Origin: Candidatus Krumholzibacteriota bacterium
GTDB taxonomy: Bacteria > Krumholzibacteriota > Krumholzibacteriia > LZORAL124-64-63
NCBI GenBank assembly: GCA_024275485.1
Contig: JAJRZA010000025.1
Coordinates: forward strand, 1-50,785
Length of the DNA stretch: 50,785 bases
Direction of reading: 5' to 3'
The notes beneath the pieces are model-generated. The model was not told the DNA's origin. It ran no database searches and saw only the letters and a program-made list of their open reading frames with translations. Positions 1 to 8,121 of this stretch are shown one piece after another (position 1 is the first letter of the stretch; each line of letters begins with the position of its first letter). The translations under genes were made by a program, and so were the position numbers.

Positions 1-2
1 AA

Positions 3-74
3 CCTCTGGATACACCTATCATCGCACTCCCTTTTGAAGGAGCCAGATTTTTTGAAGGCAAAGCCCTCAGATAA
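3..74 (+). CDS. 3' end of an unidentified plus-strand gene (partial)
   Basis: Frame 3 from the left edge stays open for 23 codons and stops with TAA at 72-74. The peptide contains ALPFEGARFF and has a protein-like composition, while the other two plus frames stop or read poorly. It would be the C-terminus of a gene entering from the left and convergent with the minus-strand gene ending at 211. The family cannot be identified from this piece. It could be chance, since the frame is short. Confidence 0.35.
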   Translation, partial: PLDTPIIALPFEGARFFEGKALR

Positions 75-139
75 GGGTTTGTGATGAATGCACTTGGGAG
101 ATGGGCAGTGTGGTGGTTGCCAGCCCTTGGGCATTGTTT

Positions 140-158
140 TTGAGTATTTCATACTCAA
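140..158. repeat. Short hairpin between convergent genes
   Basis: TTGAGTAT (140-147) and ATACTCAA (151-158) form a perfect 8-bp stem with loop TTC. It lies between the end of the left partial gene (74) and the end of the YgfZ-like gene (211), so it may act as a weak bidirectional terminator. There is no clear U-run after it on either strand. The rest of 75-210 shows nothing recognisable. Confidence 0.4.
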
Positions 159-210
159 GGACTGGCAGATCTGGGGCCAGGAACATTTTCGGGGGCACAA
201 CAAAAAAATT

Positions 211-1905
211 TCACCCCAGAAGTAACAGCCGGTGTTCCATTTCACGCAAGGGCATCAAATCCCCACGCCGACTGGCCACCACCACGCCACGGCGTAAAAC
301 CTCACGAGCTTCATCGTTACGTCCCAGTTTTTCCAGGACTTTCCCATGGGATAAATAAAGGTTGCTGTTGTCCTTCTGCGCATCCACAGCCTTGCCCAGG
401 CAGTACTCGGCATCGTTGTATTCACCCAGTTCGCTCAGGGCGTTGCCCATGCCCATGAGTGCCAGCGAATCGCCGGTATCCATGTCCAGAACTTCGGCGA
501 ACATGGTTCGCTTGCGCTGGGCATCGTCGGCTCGTGCTTGTTTGTCGGCCTTTTTCTGCTGGCGCAGAACAATCGGGTCATCCACCCCAAATTGCTTCAT
601 GGTCGACAGGGCCCGCTGCCGTTCGGCCTCTTCACGGTTGCCGATTTTCATGTAGTATAGGGAAAGGTTGGTGTGCACCATGGGTTCATTCGGAGCCACT
701 TCCTCCAAGCGATGGAAGATGTCGATGGCTTCGTGGAAGCGTTCGCCGCGACCGAGAATTACCCCCAGGGCCTCGTAGGAATCACCGTGGCTTGGGTCCA
801 AACGGATGGCGTCCTCCAAGAGATTGGCCGCCTTCAGATCTTGGCCCTGGCTGAACAGATGAACCGCCCGTTCGTGAAGACTGCGGGCCTGGTCGGCAGG
901 CGCACCCGCATCATGAAATGGCAACATGATGATTTTTGCCGACAGCACTCCCTGGGGTGTGTTCAGCTCCAGATTCGCACCGGGAGTGCGGTGCTCCCGG
1001 TCAAGGAAAACCAGGGCCACGGCGGCATCCCAAACAGTGGAATAGCTGTGGGAAGCCCAGCTGCCGATGGTATTTCCCTCACTGTCCTGGAGTTTTTCAC
1101 CCACCGGTGGAAGCTGATCAACATTCGGTGAATCCAAAAAGACAAGGCCGCGCAGAGCCAGTTTCACCGAACCATAGGAGCGAATTCGCGCCAACACTTC
1201 CTGCCCCAGATAACATCCTTTGGTGGAGCTGACCACATGGCGTTCCAAACCCGTTTGCGGCAGAATCATGCGGCCGATATCCAGATCAATCCCCATAACC
1301 GGCCACCCAGCCTCCATTTGGAGACTTGACCAGACCCTGGCCGATTCCGCTGAATCGTCCAGGTGAACGCAATGATGATCCCTCGCCCACTCTTCAATGA
1401 TTTTCATTTGTTGTATAGACCCCGCTTGACGGGGCCAGAGAAACAACTGGCCCGAATCTCCGGTCAGTCGTGAAGGAAGCTTGAGAAGCTTGGGAAAATC
1501 AGCTTTTTGAACTTCTCCTCCGGCCAGCAAAATTCCATCGTACACCTCATTGGCATTTTCAAGAAAGACATCTTCGGCAATGATGAACTTGTCCAGATCA
1601 GCCTGAACGATCGGCACCATTACACGGGGCATCACCAACATGAAAACTGGAAAAGGTTGGCCCCGATCGGGCAGCCGGTGCAAACTGAACCAGGCCAGAA
1701 GCAGACCTTTGCGATCCACTCGAGCGGACATCTGATCCGACCCTGGAACCAGGGAAGCCACATCGCTGGTGAGTTGGGCGTGAAGGAAATCCACCGCGTC
1801 CGGTCCAACCACCATGAGGCAACCGAGATTGGGCGCTTCGTTCCAGCGGGCCCAGAGTCCGGAATTTCGAATCTGGCGGCAAATGTCCGGTACGGCATTG
1901 TCCAT
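211..1905 (-). CDS. YgfZ/GcvT-like folate-binding protein fused to C-terminal TPRs
   Basis: The N-terminal ~330 residues are a YgfZ (COG0354) tetrahydrofolate-binding protein, the family that supports maturation or repair of some Fe-S enzymes. The diagnostic KGCYLGQE motif with its conserved Cys is at residues 229-236. From ~340 to 564 the protein is TPR-like helical repeats (for example AANLLEDAIRLDPSHGDSYE and AEYCLGKAVDAQKDNSNLYL). Normal YgfZ proteins are ~300-330 aa, so this is a fusion that presumably adds protein-protein contacts. I choose the ATG at 1905 because it overlaps the upstream stop as TGATG, the pattern of translational coupling. An in-frame ATG at 1935 is also possible. It is the last gene of the bacilliredoxin / A-type carrier operon, which fits a role in Fe-S cluster upkeep. 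Confidence 0.85.
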   Translation of the reverse strand: MDNAVPDICRQIRNSGLWARWNEAPNLGCLMVVGPDAVDFLHAQLTSDVASLVPGSDQMSARVDRKGLLLAWFSLHRLPDRGQPFPVFMLVMPRVMVPIVQADLDKFIIAEDVFLENANEVYDGILLAGGEVQKADFPKLLKLPSRLTGDSGQLFLWPRQAGSIQQMKIIEEWARDHHCVHLDDSAESARVWSSLQMEAGWPVMGIDLDIGRMILPQTGLERHVVSSTKGCYLGQEVLARIRSYGSVKLALRGLVFLDSPNVDQLPPVGEKLQDSEGNTIGSWASHSYSTVWDAAVALVFLDREHRTPGANLELNTPQGVLSAKIIMLPFHDAGAPADQARSLHERAVHLFSQGQDLKAANLLEDAIRLDPSHGDSYEALGVILGRGERFHEAIDIFHRLEEVAPNEPMVHTNLSLYYMKIGNREEAERQRALSTMKQFGVDDPIVLRQQKKADKQARADDAQRKRTMFAEVLDMDTGDSLALMGMGNALSELGEYNDAEYCLGKAVDAQKDNSNLYLSHGKVLEKLGRNDEAREVLRRGVVVASRRGDLMPLREMEHRLLLLG

Positions 1906-2621
1906 CAGACCGAGAAACTTTCCCCGCAACCACAAGTGTTGCTGGCGTTGGGGTTGTTGAACTGAAAGCCCCTGCCGCCCAGACCATTGTCATGATCCAG
2001 GACCACCCCCCGCAGGTAGATGGTGCTCTTGCGGTCCAGCAGGACCCAGAATCCATCGAAGGGGACGACGATGTCGCCCTCCTTTTCCTGATCGAATTCA
2101 ACCTTGTAGACCATGCCGCTACAACCCCCGCCGGAGACCGCCAGGCGCAGACCCTGGTCATGGTTTTCTTCGGCCGTCAGCAATCGCCGAACTTCCTGGC
2201 AGGCGGCTTCGGTCAGGGAGACCGGCTGGTCACCATTGGATGAGCCCACCGCCAATGGCTTCGGTTCGATCTGTACCTGGGCCACCAGTTCGGCCCCGGC
2301 CATTTCCGGCTTTGGAGCCTTATCGCCGGGTCGTCGAAAATACTGGTTCAGGGGAATCATTTTTTCCACCTGGGAAGCAGGCAAAATCAGGCGTTCATTT
2401 TTGATCCATACGCCGAACTTGGCTACCCGCTCAAGATACTCGGCATTGGTGCGACCATCCGGGCCCTGGCCGGATTCATCCTGGGTGTGGGTATCCACAT
2501 CAAGCAACACGATGGTGTTTTGAGTGCGTTCGTGGCACCGCCCCACATGCACCGTGTCACCCATGTGGGCCACCACGGTGATCCCGTGTAAAGGATCCTT
2601 GGTATCGTGAAAGGTTCCCAT
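1905..2621 (-). CDS. A-type Fe-S carrier (IscA/HesB) with extra N-terminal domain
   Basis: Protein of 238 aa. Residues ~133-238 are an A-type (IscA/SufA/ErpA/HesB) iron-sulfur carrier with the three expected cysteines: C167 in GGGCSGMVY, and C230 and C232 in NTCGCGESFSV at the C-terminus. Family members are normally ~105-120 aa. Here residues 1-130 form a separate N-terminal region that I do not recognise (MGTFHDTKDPLHGITVVAH, with a His/Asp-rich VDTHTQDESG stretch). The ATG at 2621 is fixed by AGGAG nine bases upstream, and it starts 8 bp after the stop of the bacilliredoxin gene. Longer in-frame readings back to 2909 only overlap that gene and lack coding character. The downstream YgfZ gene overlaps its stop. 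It probably carries Fe-S clusters in the cytoplasm. Confidence 0.88.
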   Translation of the reverse strand: MGTFHDTKDPLHGITVVAHMGDTVHVGRCHERTQNTIVLLDVDTHTQDESGQGPDGRTNAEYLERVAKFGVWIKNERLILPASQVEKMIPLNQYFRRPGDKAPKPEMAGAELVAQVQIEPKPLAVGSSNGDQPVSLTEAACQEVRRLLTAEENHDQGLRLAVSGGGCSGMVYKVEFDQEKEGDIVVPFDGFWVLLDRKSTIYLRGVVLDHDNGLGGRGFQFNNPNASNTCGCGESFSV

Positions 2622-2629
2622 GGTAACTC

Positions 2630-3049
2630 CTAGTTGCAGTACTCGTCGAAAGCCAGGGTCAGATCTTCGGCAATGGCCGCAGCTTCCCTTCCTTCGATCA
2701 TGTGACGCGGAACAAAGTGCACCAGTTCGCCATTCTTGATCAGGGCCATGGACGGGCTGCTGGGCGGGACATCTCCGAGAAGGGACCGCACTTGGGCAGT
2801 GGCTTCCAGGTCCTGGCCTGCAAAAACCGTTGCAAAACGAGCCGGAGTTAGGGAATGGTCCATTGACATCCGCACTGCCGGTCTGGCGCTGCCGGCGGCA
2901 CAACCACAAACGGAGTTGATAAGGATCAAACCGGTTTCTTCCTTGTTGGCAAAGAAGTCGTTGGCCTGGTCCGGAGTGCGCAATTCCTTGGCTCCGGCAG
3001 AGGATAATTCAGCGCGCATGGGCGCGACCATTTGTTCTGGGTAAGGCAT
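2630..3049 (-). CDS. BrxA/BrxB-family bacilliredoxin
   Basis: Protein of 139 aa matching the YphP/YqiW (DUF1094) family in length and in the CGC active site within INSVCGCAAGSARPA (Cys ~48 and ~50). Family members remove bacillithiol from S-thiolated proteins or act as thiol-disulfide isomerases. The SSPSMALIKNGELVHFVPRH segment is the usual family core. It is first in a tight minus-strand operon with an A-type Fe-S carrier and a YgfZ-TPR protein, linking low-molecular-weight thiol redox control to Fe-S metabolism. That link is inferred from context; bacillithiol involvement in Fe-S assembly is known in Bacillus. Whether this organism makes bacillithiol cannot be told from the window. Confidence 0.9.
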   Translation of the reverse strand: MPYPEQMVAPMRAELSSAGAKELRTPDQANDFFANKEETGLILINSVCGCAAGSARPAVRMSMDHSLTPARFATVFAGQDLEATAQVRSLLGDVPPSSPSMALIKNGELVHFVPRHMIEGREAAAIAEDLTLAFDEYCN

Positions 3050-3104
3050 GGTTATGTCCTTCTATTCAAAAACAGGATAATTGACGTCCGATTACATTGA
3101 CGAC

Positions 3105-3132
3105 AAGCTAAAAAGTTTACCATTATTGTCAA
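3105..3132 (-). promoter_or_regulatory. Possible sigma-70-type promoter of the bacilliredoxin operon
   Basis: On the minus strand TTGACA (3132-3127) is followed after 16 bp by TAGCTT (3110-3105), about 55 bp before the ATG at 3049. The -35 box is perfect and the -10 box matches three of six positions. It lies in the AT-rich gap between the SEC-C gene and the operon, so the operon may have its own start. Confidence 0.35.
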
Positions 3133-3160
3133 GTATTAATTAGGCATTAATTGGGGGGCA

Positions 3161-3904
3161 TCAGTCCCGGTCGGTTTGAAATCTCCTCAACCGATTCTCA
3201 AGGTCGAAATCAGGGGCATCCTCCACCGGAAAAGCCAAGGCTCTTTCCAGCAACCCGATGGCGCGATCCAGATCGACGGGCTCATGGCCGAGGGGATTGT
3301 ATCGGGCCGAACCCATCATATCCGCCAAAAAGACGTACCCAATTGCGCAATGGGGATGGTCACTGATCAGGTCGCTCAGGGTTTTCTCCCCTTCCTGGGC
3401 CTCGCCGGCCAGGAATTGAAATTCGCCCAGGGAAGCCCTGAAGTTTCTCACGAAGAGGCTGTCTTCATCAGAAAACTGCAGGAGAATCCCCTTGCAGAAA
3501 GAGAGACCAGCTTTTGCCATGACAGCATCCTTGAAAGCGAGGTTGGACAAAATAGCACAGTAATCCTGGACCCAATTGTTGAGAAAGAATGAACCGTCGT
3601 AGGCAGGTAGACTTTTTTCGAAGGTAGTCATTCCTGGCGAGAGCCTCAGCAGAAGCTGATCCCAGGCTCTGGCCCAGATATCACAGGCGGCGGCATAGTC
3701 CGGTTTGTTTCGACTCCCATAACCCTGAATAATAAAAAGATCGATTTGTTTATCATGGTCGCGGCCCCTGGAGGGCTTTTCCCATTCGAATGTCTCCGAT
3801 TCAGGTGTTTCCGCCGGTACCTCCTGGACACTGCCAATGCAACATTTCTTGTACTTTTTACCACTGCCACAAGGGCACGGGCTGTTGCGGTTTATACTCC
3901 CCAT
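3161..3904 (-). CDS. SEC-C motif protein with helical repeat region
   Basis: Protein of 247 aa beginning with a zinc-binding SEC-C motif (PCPCGSGKKYKKCC, residues 9-22), as found at the C-terminus of SecA and in many uncharacterised proteins. The rest is helical and TPR-like, including a tetratricopeptide-style segment DLDRAIGLLERALAFPVEDA near residues 212-231. The ATG at 3904 has GGAG about eight bases upstream. It lies 111 bp upstream of, and in the same direction as, the bacilliredoxin operon. A role in binding nascent or partner proteins is possible for the family, but the specific function is unknown. Confidence 0.75.
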   Translation of the reverse strand: MGSINRNSPCPCGSGKKYKKCCIGSVQEVPAETPESETFEWEKPSRGRDHDKQIDLFIIQGYGSRNKPDYAAACDIWARAWDQLLLRLSPGMTTFEKSLPAYDGSFFLNNWVQDYCAILSNLAFKDAVMAKAGLSFCKGILLQFSDEDSLFVRNFRASLGEFQFLAGEAQEGEKTLSDLISDHPHCAIGYVFLADMMGSARYNPLGHEPVDLDRAIGLLERALAFPVEDAPDFDLENRLRRFQTDRD

Positions 3905-4037
3905 ATGTCATTTCTCCTGCAGGGAACGGTGTGAACAATGTATTTCGCCACTCTATTGTTGAAGCGGCCATCATCAACAACCATTATATTATTTCGCCAT
4001 ACGAAGCAAGAATCTTCCCAACCCGCAAGGAGCAATC

Positions 4038-5033
4038 ATGGAATACAGATTTCTGGGCAAGTCCGGTCTCAAAGTCAGCGCCCTTTCATTTGGGGCCTGG
4101 GTCACCTTCAAGGATCAGCTGGATGTGAACGACGCCTACAATTGCATGAAGGTTGCCTACGATGCAGGGGTGAATTTTTTCGACAACGCCGAGGTCTATG
4201 CCGCCGGTCAGGCTGAATCCATCATGGGCAAGGCCCTGCGCCAGGCGGAGTGGCCGCGCACGGATCTGGTCATCAGCACCAAGATTTTCTGGGGTGGTGA
4301 AGGGCCCAACGACAAGGGTCTTTCCCGCAAACACATCATAGAGGGCACCGACGCGGCCCTGCGCCGGCTGGGCATGGACTATGTCGACTTGATATACTGC
4401 CACCGCCCTGATCTCGATACTCCCATCGAAGAAACCGTCTGGGCTCTGAATCAGGTCCTAAACCAGGGCAAGGCCCTGTATTGGGGAACCAGCGAGTGGA
4501 GCGCCCAGCAAATTCGTCAGGCCTACGATTTCGCCCGTCGTGAGCACCTCATCCCCCCAACCATGGAGCAACCCCAGTACAACATGTTCCACCGTGACCG
4601 GGTGGAAGAAGAGTACGCCGATTTATACGACGGGATTGGCCTTGGCACCACCATCTGGAGCCCCCTGGCCAGCGGCATCCTTACCGGAAAATACAACGAC
4701 GGCATTCCCGATGGTTCGCGCCTGAGTTTGCCCAATTACCAGTGGCTGCTGCCCGAGTTGCAGAGTGAAGCCGGCAAGCAAAAGGTGGAAAAAGTAAAAC
4801 TGCTGGCGCCGGTGGCGGCGGACCTGGGCTGCACCCTGGCCCAGTTGGCCATCGCCTGGTGCCTGACCAACGACGATGTTTCCACCGTGATCACCGGCGC
4901 TTCCCGGCCCGAACAAGTCACCGAGAACATGAAAGCCCTCGATGTTGTCCGGCAGTTGACTCCTGAAGTTCTGGAAAGTATCGAAGAAATTCTCATGAAC
5001 AAGCCAATGGGGGAAAAGAACTGGAGAGGTTAG
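4038..5033 (+). CDS. Aldo/keto reductase, Kv-beta-like
   Basis: Cytoplasmic NADPH-dependent oxidoreductase of 331 aa with a TIM-barrel fold, reducing aldehydes or ketones; the substrate cannot be told. The catalytic tetrad is complete: D49 and Y54 (FFDNAEVY), K82 (STKIFW) and H122 (YCHRPD). The [23 protein letters not shown] and [13 protein letters not shown] segments are typical of the voltage-gated potassium channel beta-subunit / YghZ subgroup. AAGGAG lies eight bases before the ATG. The next gene (ZIP transporter) starts at the base after this stop codon, so the two are co-translated, although no metabolic link is obvious. Confidence 0.92.
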   Translation: MEYRFLGKSGLKVSALSFGAWVTFKDQLDVNDAYNCMKVAYDAGVNFFDNAEVYAAGQAESIMGKALRQAEWPRTDLVISTKIFWGGEGPNDKGLSRKHIIEGTDAALRRLGMDYVDLIYCHRPDLDTPIEETVWALNQVLNQGKALYWGTSEWSAQQIRQAYDFARREHLIPPTMEQPQYNMFHRDRVEEEYADLYDGIGLGTTIWSPLASGILTGKYNDGIPDGSRLSLPNYQWLLPELQSEAGKQKVEKVKLLAPVAADLGCTLAQLAIAWCLTNDDVSTVITGASRPEQVTENMKALDVVRQLTPEVLESIEEILMNKPMGEKNWRG

Positions 5034-5858
5034 ATGCCGCCGTTTATTCCTCAATGGTTTGTGGACCTGCATCCGATTATGCAGGCTTTGTTGGCCACCA
5101 CCTTCACCTGGGGTGTGACCGCCCTGGGTGCGGCGGTGGTCTTTCTGTTCACTACCGTCAACCGCAAGCTCCTGGATGCCATGCTGGGCTTTGCCGCCGG
5201 AATCATGATTGCGGCCAGCTACTGGTCGCTGTTGGCGCCGGCCATTGCCATGTCCGAAGCCGCCGGGGATCCGCCCTGGTTGCCCGCCACCATCGGGTTT
5301 TTGTCTGGTGGTTCTTTCCTGATGGTCGTGGACAAAATTCTGCCGCATTTGCACCTGGGTTTCCCCGATGAAGAAGCTGAAGGCATCAAAACCGGTTGGC
5401 ACCGCAGCGTACTTTTGGTTTTGGCCATCACTTTGCACAATGTGCCGGAAGGATTGGCCGTGGGTGTGGCCTTCGGCGCCGTGGCCGCAGGTGTGCCGGA
5501 AGCAACCCTGGGTGCGGCTGTTGCCCTGACCATCGGTATCGGAATTCAAAATTTTCCCGAAGGTTTGGCTGTCTCCGCTCCCCTGCGCAGTGAAGGCTGG
5601 AGCCGCAAGAAATCCTTCATGTATGGCCAGGCCTCCGGTTTTGTCGAGCCCATTGCCGGCGTCATTGGTGCCGCCGCAGTGCTCCTGATGCGCCCCATCC
5701 TCCCCTACGCTCTCAGCTTTGCCGCCGGAGCCATGATCTTTGTGGTGATTGAAGAGTTGATCCCCGAGTCGCAACTGGGAAAAAACACCGACCTGGCAAC
5801 CATAAGCTCCATGCTCGGTTTTGCGGTGATGATGACCTTGGATGTTGCCCTTGGCTGA
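5034..5858 (+). CDS. ZIP-family divalent metal transporter
   Basis: Inner-membrane protein of 274 aa with about eight hydrophobic segments. The two metal-site helices carry HNVPEGLA (135-142) and QNFPEGLA (172-179), the family signature for Zn2+/Fe2+/Mn2+ import or export through the ZIP fold. The loop before the first of these is acidic and His-containing ([14 protein letters not shown]). It is closest in style to ZupT/GufA-like members. The ATG directly follows the aldo/keto reductase stop, with GAGAGG as the likely ribosome-binding site, and the gene overlaps the following hemolysin III gene by 17 bp. Confidence 0.92.
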   Translation: MPPFIPQWFVDLHPIMQALLATTFTWGVTALGAAVVFLFTTVNRKLLDAMLGFAAGIMIAASYWSLLAPAIAMSEAAGDPPWLPATIGFLSGGSFLMVVDKILPHLHLGFPDEEAEGIKTGWHRSVLLVLAITLHNVPEGLAVGVAFGAVAAGVPEATLGAAVALTIGIGIQNFPEGLAVSAPLRSEGWSRKKSFMYGQASGFVEPIAGVIGAAAVLLMRPILPYALSFAAGAMIFVVIEELIPESQLGKNTDLATISSMLGFAVMMTLDVALG

Positions 5859-6525
5859 GAAAATCCCCCTTCGAGGCGCATTTGCCCATCACGAATTTTC
5901 CCAAGGCGAAGAAATCGCCCACGCCACCACCCACGGCCTGGGTGTTCTGGGCAGCATCACCGCACTGGTGATCATGGTGGTGCGCGCTGCAGCCTGCAAC
6001 GATGCCAGGTTGGTAGTCGGCGTCCTTGTATTTGGCGCCTCCATGGTTTTTCTCTACCTGGCTTCCACCCTGTACCACGCCCTGACCGCCAAAAGAGCCA
6101 AACGAGTATTCGAATTGATGGATCATGGCGGTATTTATCTGTTGATCGCAGGCACCTACACGCCTTTTGCACTGTCGGTTCTTTGGGGTGCCTGGGGGTG
6201 GTCGTCCTTTGGAGTTGTTTGGGGCCTGGCCACGCTCGGAATTATTTATGAAGTTGTGCTGCATCGGCCCTGGCGACGTCTTTCGCTAGCCTTCTACATT
6301 GTTTTGGGCTGGTTGTTGGTGGTGACCTGGTATCCCCTGTCCAAGGAGTTGCCCTTCGGAGCGCTGGTGCTGCTGGCAGCTGGGGGCGTTTCTTACACCG
6401 GAGGTGCGGTTTTCTATGCTTGGCGCGGATTTCCATACCATCATGCGTTGTGGCATGTCTTTGTTTTGCTGGGCACCGGGTTTCATTTTTGGTGCGTATT
6501 GGCCTATGTGATTCCTGGTTGTTGA
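5842..6525 (+). CDS. Hemolysin III / PAQR-family membrane protein
   Basis: Seven-helix membrane protein of 227 aa (HlyIII/YqfA, related to adiponectin receptors). The family zinc-site motifs are present: STLYH (75-79), [17 protein letters not shown] (93-109) and the C-terminal [17 protein letters not shown] with conserved histidines. Despite the family name, most bacterial members are not toxins; related proteins act in membrane fluidity or lipid metabolism. The ATG at 5842 lies inside the end of the ZIP gene. A TTG a few codons later could be used instead. Context suggests a three-gene membrane and redox operon. Confidence 0.9.
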   Translation: MLPLAEKIPLRGAFAHHEFSQGEEIAHATTHGLGVLGSITALVIMVVRAAACNDARLVVGVLVFGASMVFLYLASTLYHALTAKRAKRVFELMDHGGIYLLIAGTYTPFALSVLWGAWGWSSFGVVWGLATLGIIYEVVLHRPWRRLSLAFYIVLGWLLVVTWYPLSKELPFGALVLLAAGGVSYTGGAVFYAWRGFPYHHALWHVFVLLGTGFHFWCVLAYVIPGC

Positions 6526-6640
6526 GGTCTCTGTCGGCCCCATCAACCAAGGATTCTGCTTCAGGGTCTGGTCGGGCGGATGGCGAACTCGGCGTTGAAC
6601 AGGCAGGTCAGGTGTCGCTGGGCAGGAACCTGGTCATGGC

Positions 6641-7294
6641 CTAGGGCAGAGCAGCAGGCATGGTCCGCCCGGTTTCACGACCGTTTTGCAAGGCAACCAC
6701 AACCACGAACCCGCCTGTGGCCGGGGCTTCGGTACGGTCGATGGTCAGGCCCGTCTCAGCTTCCACCAGGGTATCCATTTCTTCGGTGAGGTCCGGTGCC
6801 AGGAACACCACCCGGTACCCGTCCGCCCGGGGGTGGGCCTGCCAACTGAGGACCAGGGAGCCGTCTTTGGTGGTCACCGAGGGTGCGTTCCAGGTGGTCG
6901 AACCGGCGGTTTGGTCCGCCCGTTGCCGAACATCTTCCAGGGTGCCGGGGTCCAGCCCTTCCCATGAAATATAATCCCCCAAATTCGGCGATAGGGTAAA
7001 CAGGCCCAACCCCATCAACAGCACGGCGGCCAAACCCAGCAACCTGGTGGCGTAGGAGCGGCTTTGGTGCTTCCGGGGCAGACCGCTGGTAAAGGTGTCC
7101 AGATTGGCGGCGGCAGCGGCTTCGTCGGTGTGGGGAACCTGGTCGGCCAGGGCATCGTCCTGGAAGGCGTCCCGGGCCCGGACCAGGGCCTGACACCGGG
7201 GACAGGCGGCCACGTGCAGCTGCCAGGGATGGCTCCGGTCCTCGTCGAGAGCCAGCAACAGGGCTTCCGATTGTGGACAATTCTCCATGATCAT
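6641..7294 (-). CDS. Membrane anti-sigma factor with periplasmic Fn3-like domain
   Basis: Protein of 217 aa. The short N-terminal cytoplasmic part carries a zinc anti-sigma-like HVAACPRC (H-x3-C-x2-C, residues 27-34). One membrane helix lies at ~82-102 (RLLGLAAVLLMGLGLFTL). The ~115-residue exported domain reads like one fibronectin type III module (LVLSWQAHPRADGYRVVFL). The start overlaps the stop of the sigma gene as ATGA, with GGGAGAAAGG upstream, so the two are coupled. It presumably holds the ECF sigma factor inactive at the membrane until the exported domain is altered. What senses or cleaves it is not known; the neighbouring CHAT protease is a candidate by position only. Confidence 0.75.
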   Translation of the reverse strand: MIMENCPQSEALLLALDEDRSHPWQLHVAACPRCQALVRARDAFQDDALADQVPHTDEAAAAANLDTFTSGLPRKHQSRSYATRLLGLAAVLLMGLGLFTLSPNLGDYISWEGLDPGTLEDVRQRADQTAGSTTWNAPSVTTKDGSLVLSWQAHPRADGYRVVFLAPDLTEEMDTLVEAETGLTIDRTEAPATGGFVVVVALQNGRETGRTMPAALP

Positions 7295-7911
7295 GCCTTT
7301 CTCCCGGTGGGGTCGCCCGGCTCACCCACCGCGGCCCTTAATTTCCGTCTTGCCGACTGAAGCACACCCCGCGCGCCAGACGAGGTATCGATCCCGAGCA
7401 CTTTTGTGATCGAATCGACCGGCATTTTTTCGAAACAGCGCAGGCTGATGGCTTCCTTTTCCAGGGGATCGAGCACGGTGCCCAGTATTTTTGCAAAGTG
7501 CTCGAACTCGATGCGCTCCAGCCAGACTTCTTCCGGATCCCGGGAACTAGCCGGCAAGGTGTCCGGGTCAATGGCATCGGCCCCGCGAACCCGCCGCCTC
7601 TTCAACTCGTCCAGACACTTGTTGCGGACAATGACAAACAGCCAGGTGCCGAAGCGGGTGCCCTCTCGCAAGGAAGCGAAGTCCTGGTAGACTTTCAACA
7701 ATGCGTCCTGGGCCAGATCCAGGGCCGTCTCGTGGTCGCCGACGTAAGACCGGCACCAGCGGTAGACCCGCATCCGGTAGCGGCCCAGCATCTCCGCGGC
7801 GGCGGGACCGCCACCGGAAGCGGTATTTTCCCGCCAGAGAGCTACCAACTCCTCGTCGCGGAGTTTGGCCCAGCGGTCGGGGTCAGAGGTTTTTTCTGCC
7901 CGGTGCATCAT
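7291..7911 (-). CDS. ECF-type RNA polymerase sigma factor
   Basis: Protein of 206 aa with sigma region 2 (ALDLAQDALLKVYQDFASL, then FGTWLFVIVRNKCLDELKRR, the -10 recognition part) and region 4 (LDPLEKEAISLRCFEKMPVD with a helix-turn-helix, recognising -35). No region 3 is seen, as expected of ECF factors. It is followed by an ATGA-overlapping anti-sigma gene and transcribed away from a TPR-CHAT protease gene. Ribosome-binding-site support for the ATG at 7911 is weak: AGGA lies about 15 bases upstream. Confidence 0.9.
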   Translation of the reverse strand: MMHRAEKTSDPDRWAKLRDEELVALWRENTASGGGPAAAEMLGRYRMRVYRWCRSYVGDHETALDLAQDALLKVYQDFASLREGTRFGTWLFVIVRNKCLDELKRRRVRGADAIDPDTLPASSRDPEEVWLERIEFEHFAKILGTVLDPLEKEAISLRCFEKMPVDSITKVLGIDTSSGARGVLQSARRKLRAAVGEPGDPTGRKA

Positions 7912-7964
7912 AGACGCCTGTCTTCCTGCCTAATCACAAAAAATTTTGTCTTTTTCGGTGCAAT

Positions 7965-8060
7965 GAACTACACCCGCCGCAAGCAGCGGGGTATCGCTAG
8001 TTTTTTTAGATACCAACCAGGTGCGCCCCAAGGGGCGGGGAATTACACCCTCTTTCGATT
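7965..8060. repeat. REP-like palindromic element with two AA-loop hairpins
   Basis: The element starts with GAACTACACCC (7965-7975) and a near-copy GAATTACACCC sits at 8040-8050. Between them are an 8-bp stem with one mismatch (7973-7980/7983-7990), GGTATC/GATACC arms (7990-7995 and 8008-8013), and a perfect 6-bp stem CGCCCC-AA-GGGGCG (8024-8037). Both main hairpins have the same AA loop, and the element ends ...TTTCGATTAA. This layout resembles REP/BIME elements mobilised by TnpA-REP (RAYT) transposases. That is inferred from structure; there is no second copy in the window. It lies between the divergent sigma factor and CHAT genes. Confidence 0.5.
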
Positions 8061-8121
8061 AAATGGAATTGCCAAGTATATCCCGTGGCGCCGAAGGTTT
8101 TGCCCATGATACAATAGAATC

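Noticed and set aside
2622-2909. N-terminal extension of the A-type carrier gene
   Set aside because: It overlaps the bacilliredoxin gene in another frame, has a non-protein-like composition, and the ATG at 2621 has a strong ribosome-binding site.
3959-3989. Promoter for the aldo/keto reductase operon (TTGAAG with TATATT)
   Set aside because: The spacing is 20 bp, too long for a convincing sigma-70 promoter.
4623-5774. Long antisense open frame (383 codons) under the aldo/keto reductase and ZIP genes
   Set aside because: It mirrors two well-supported genes, is rich in His/Gln/Gly from antisense codon bias, and matches no family.
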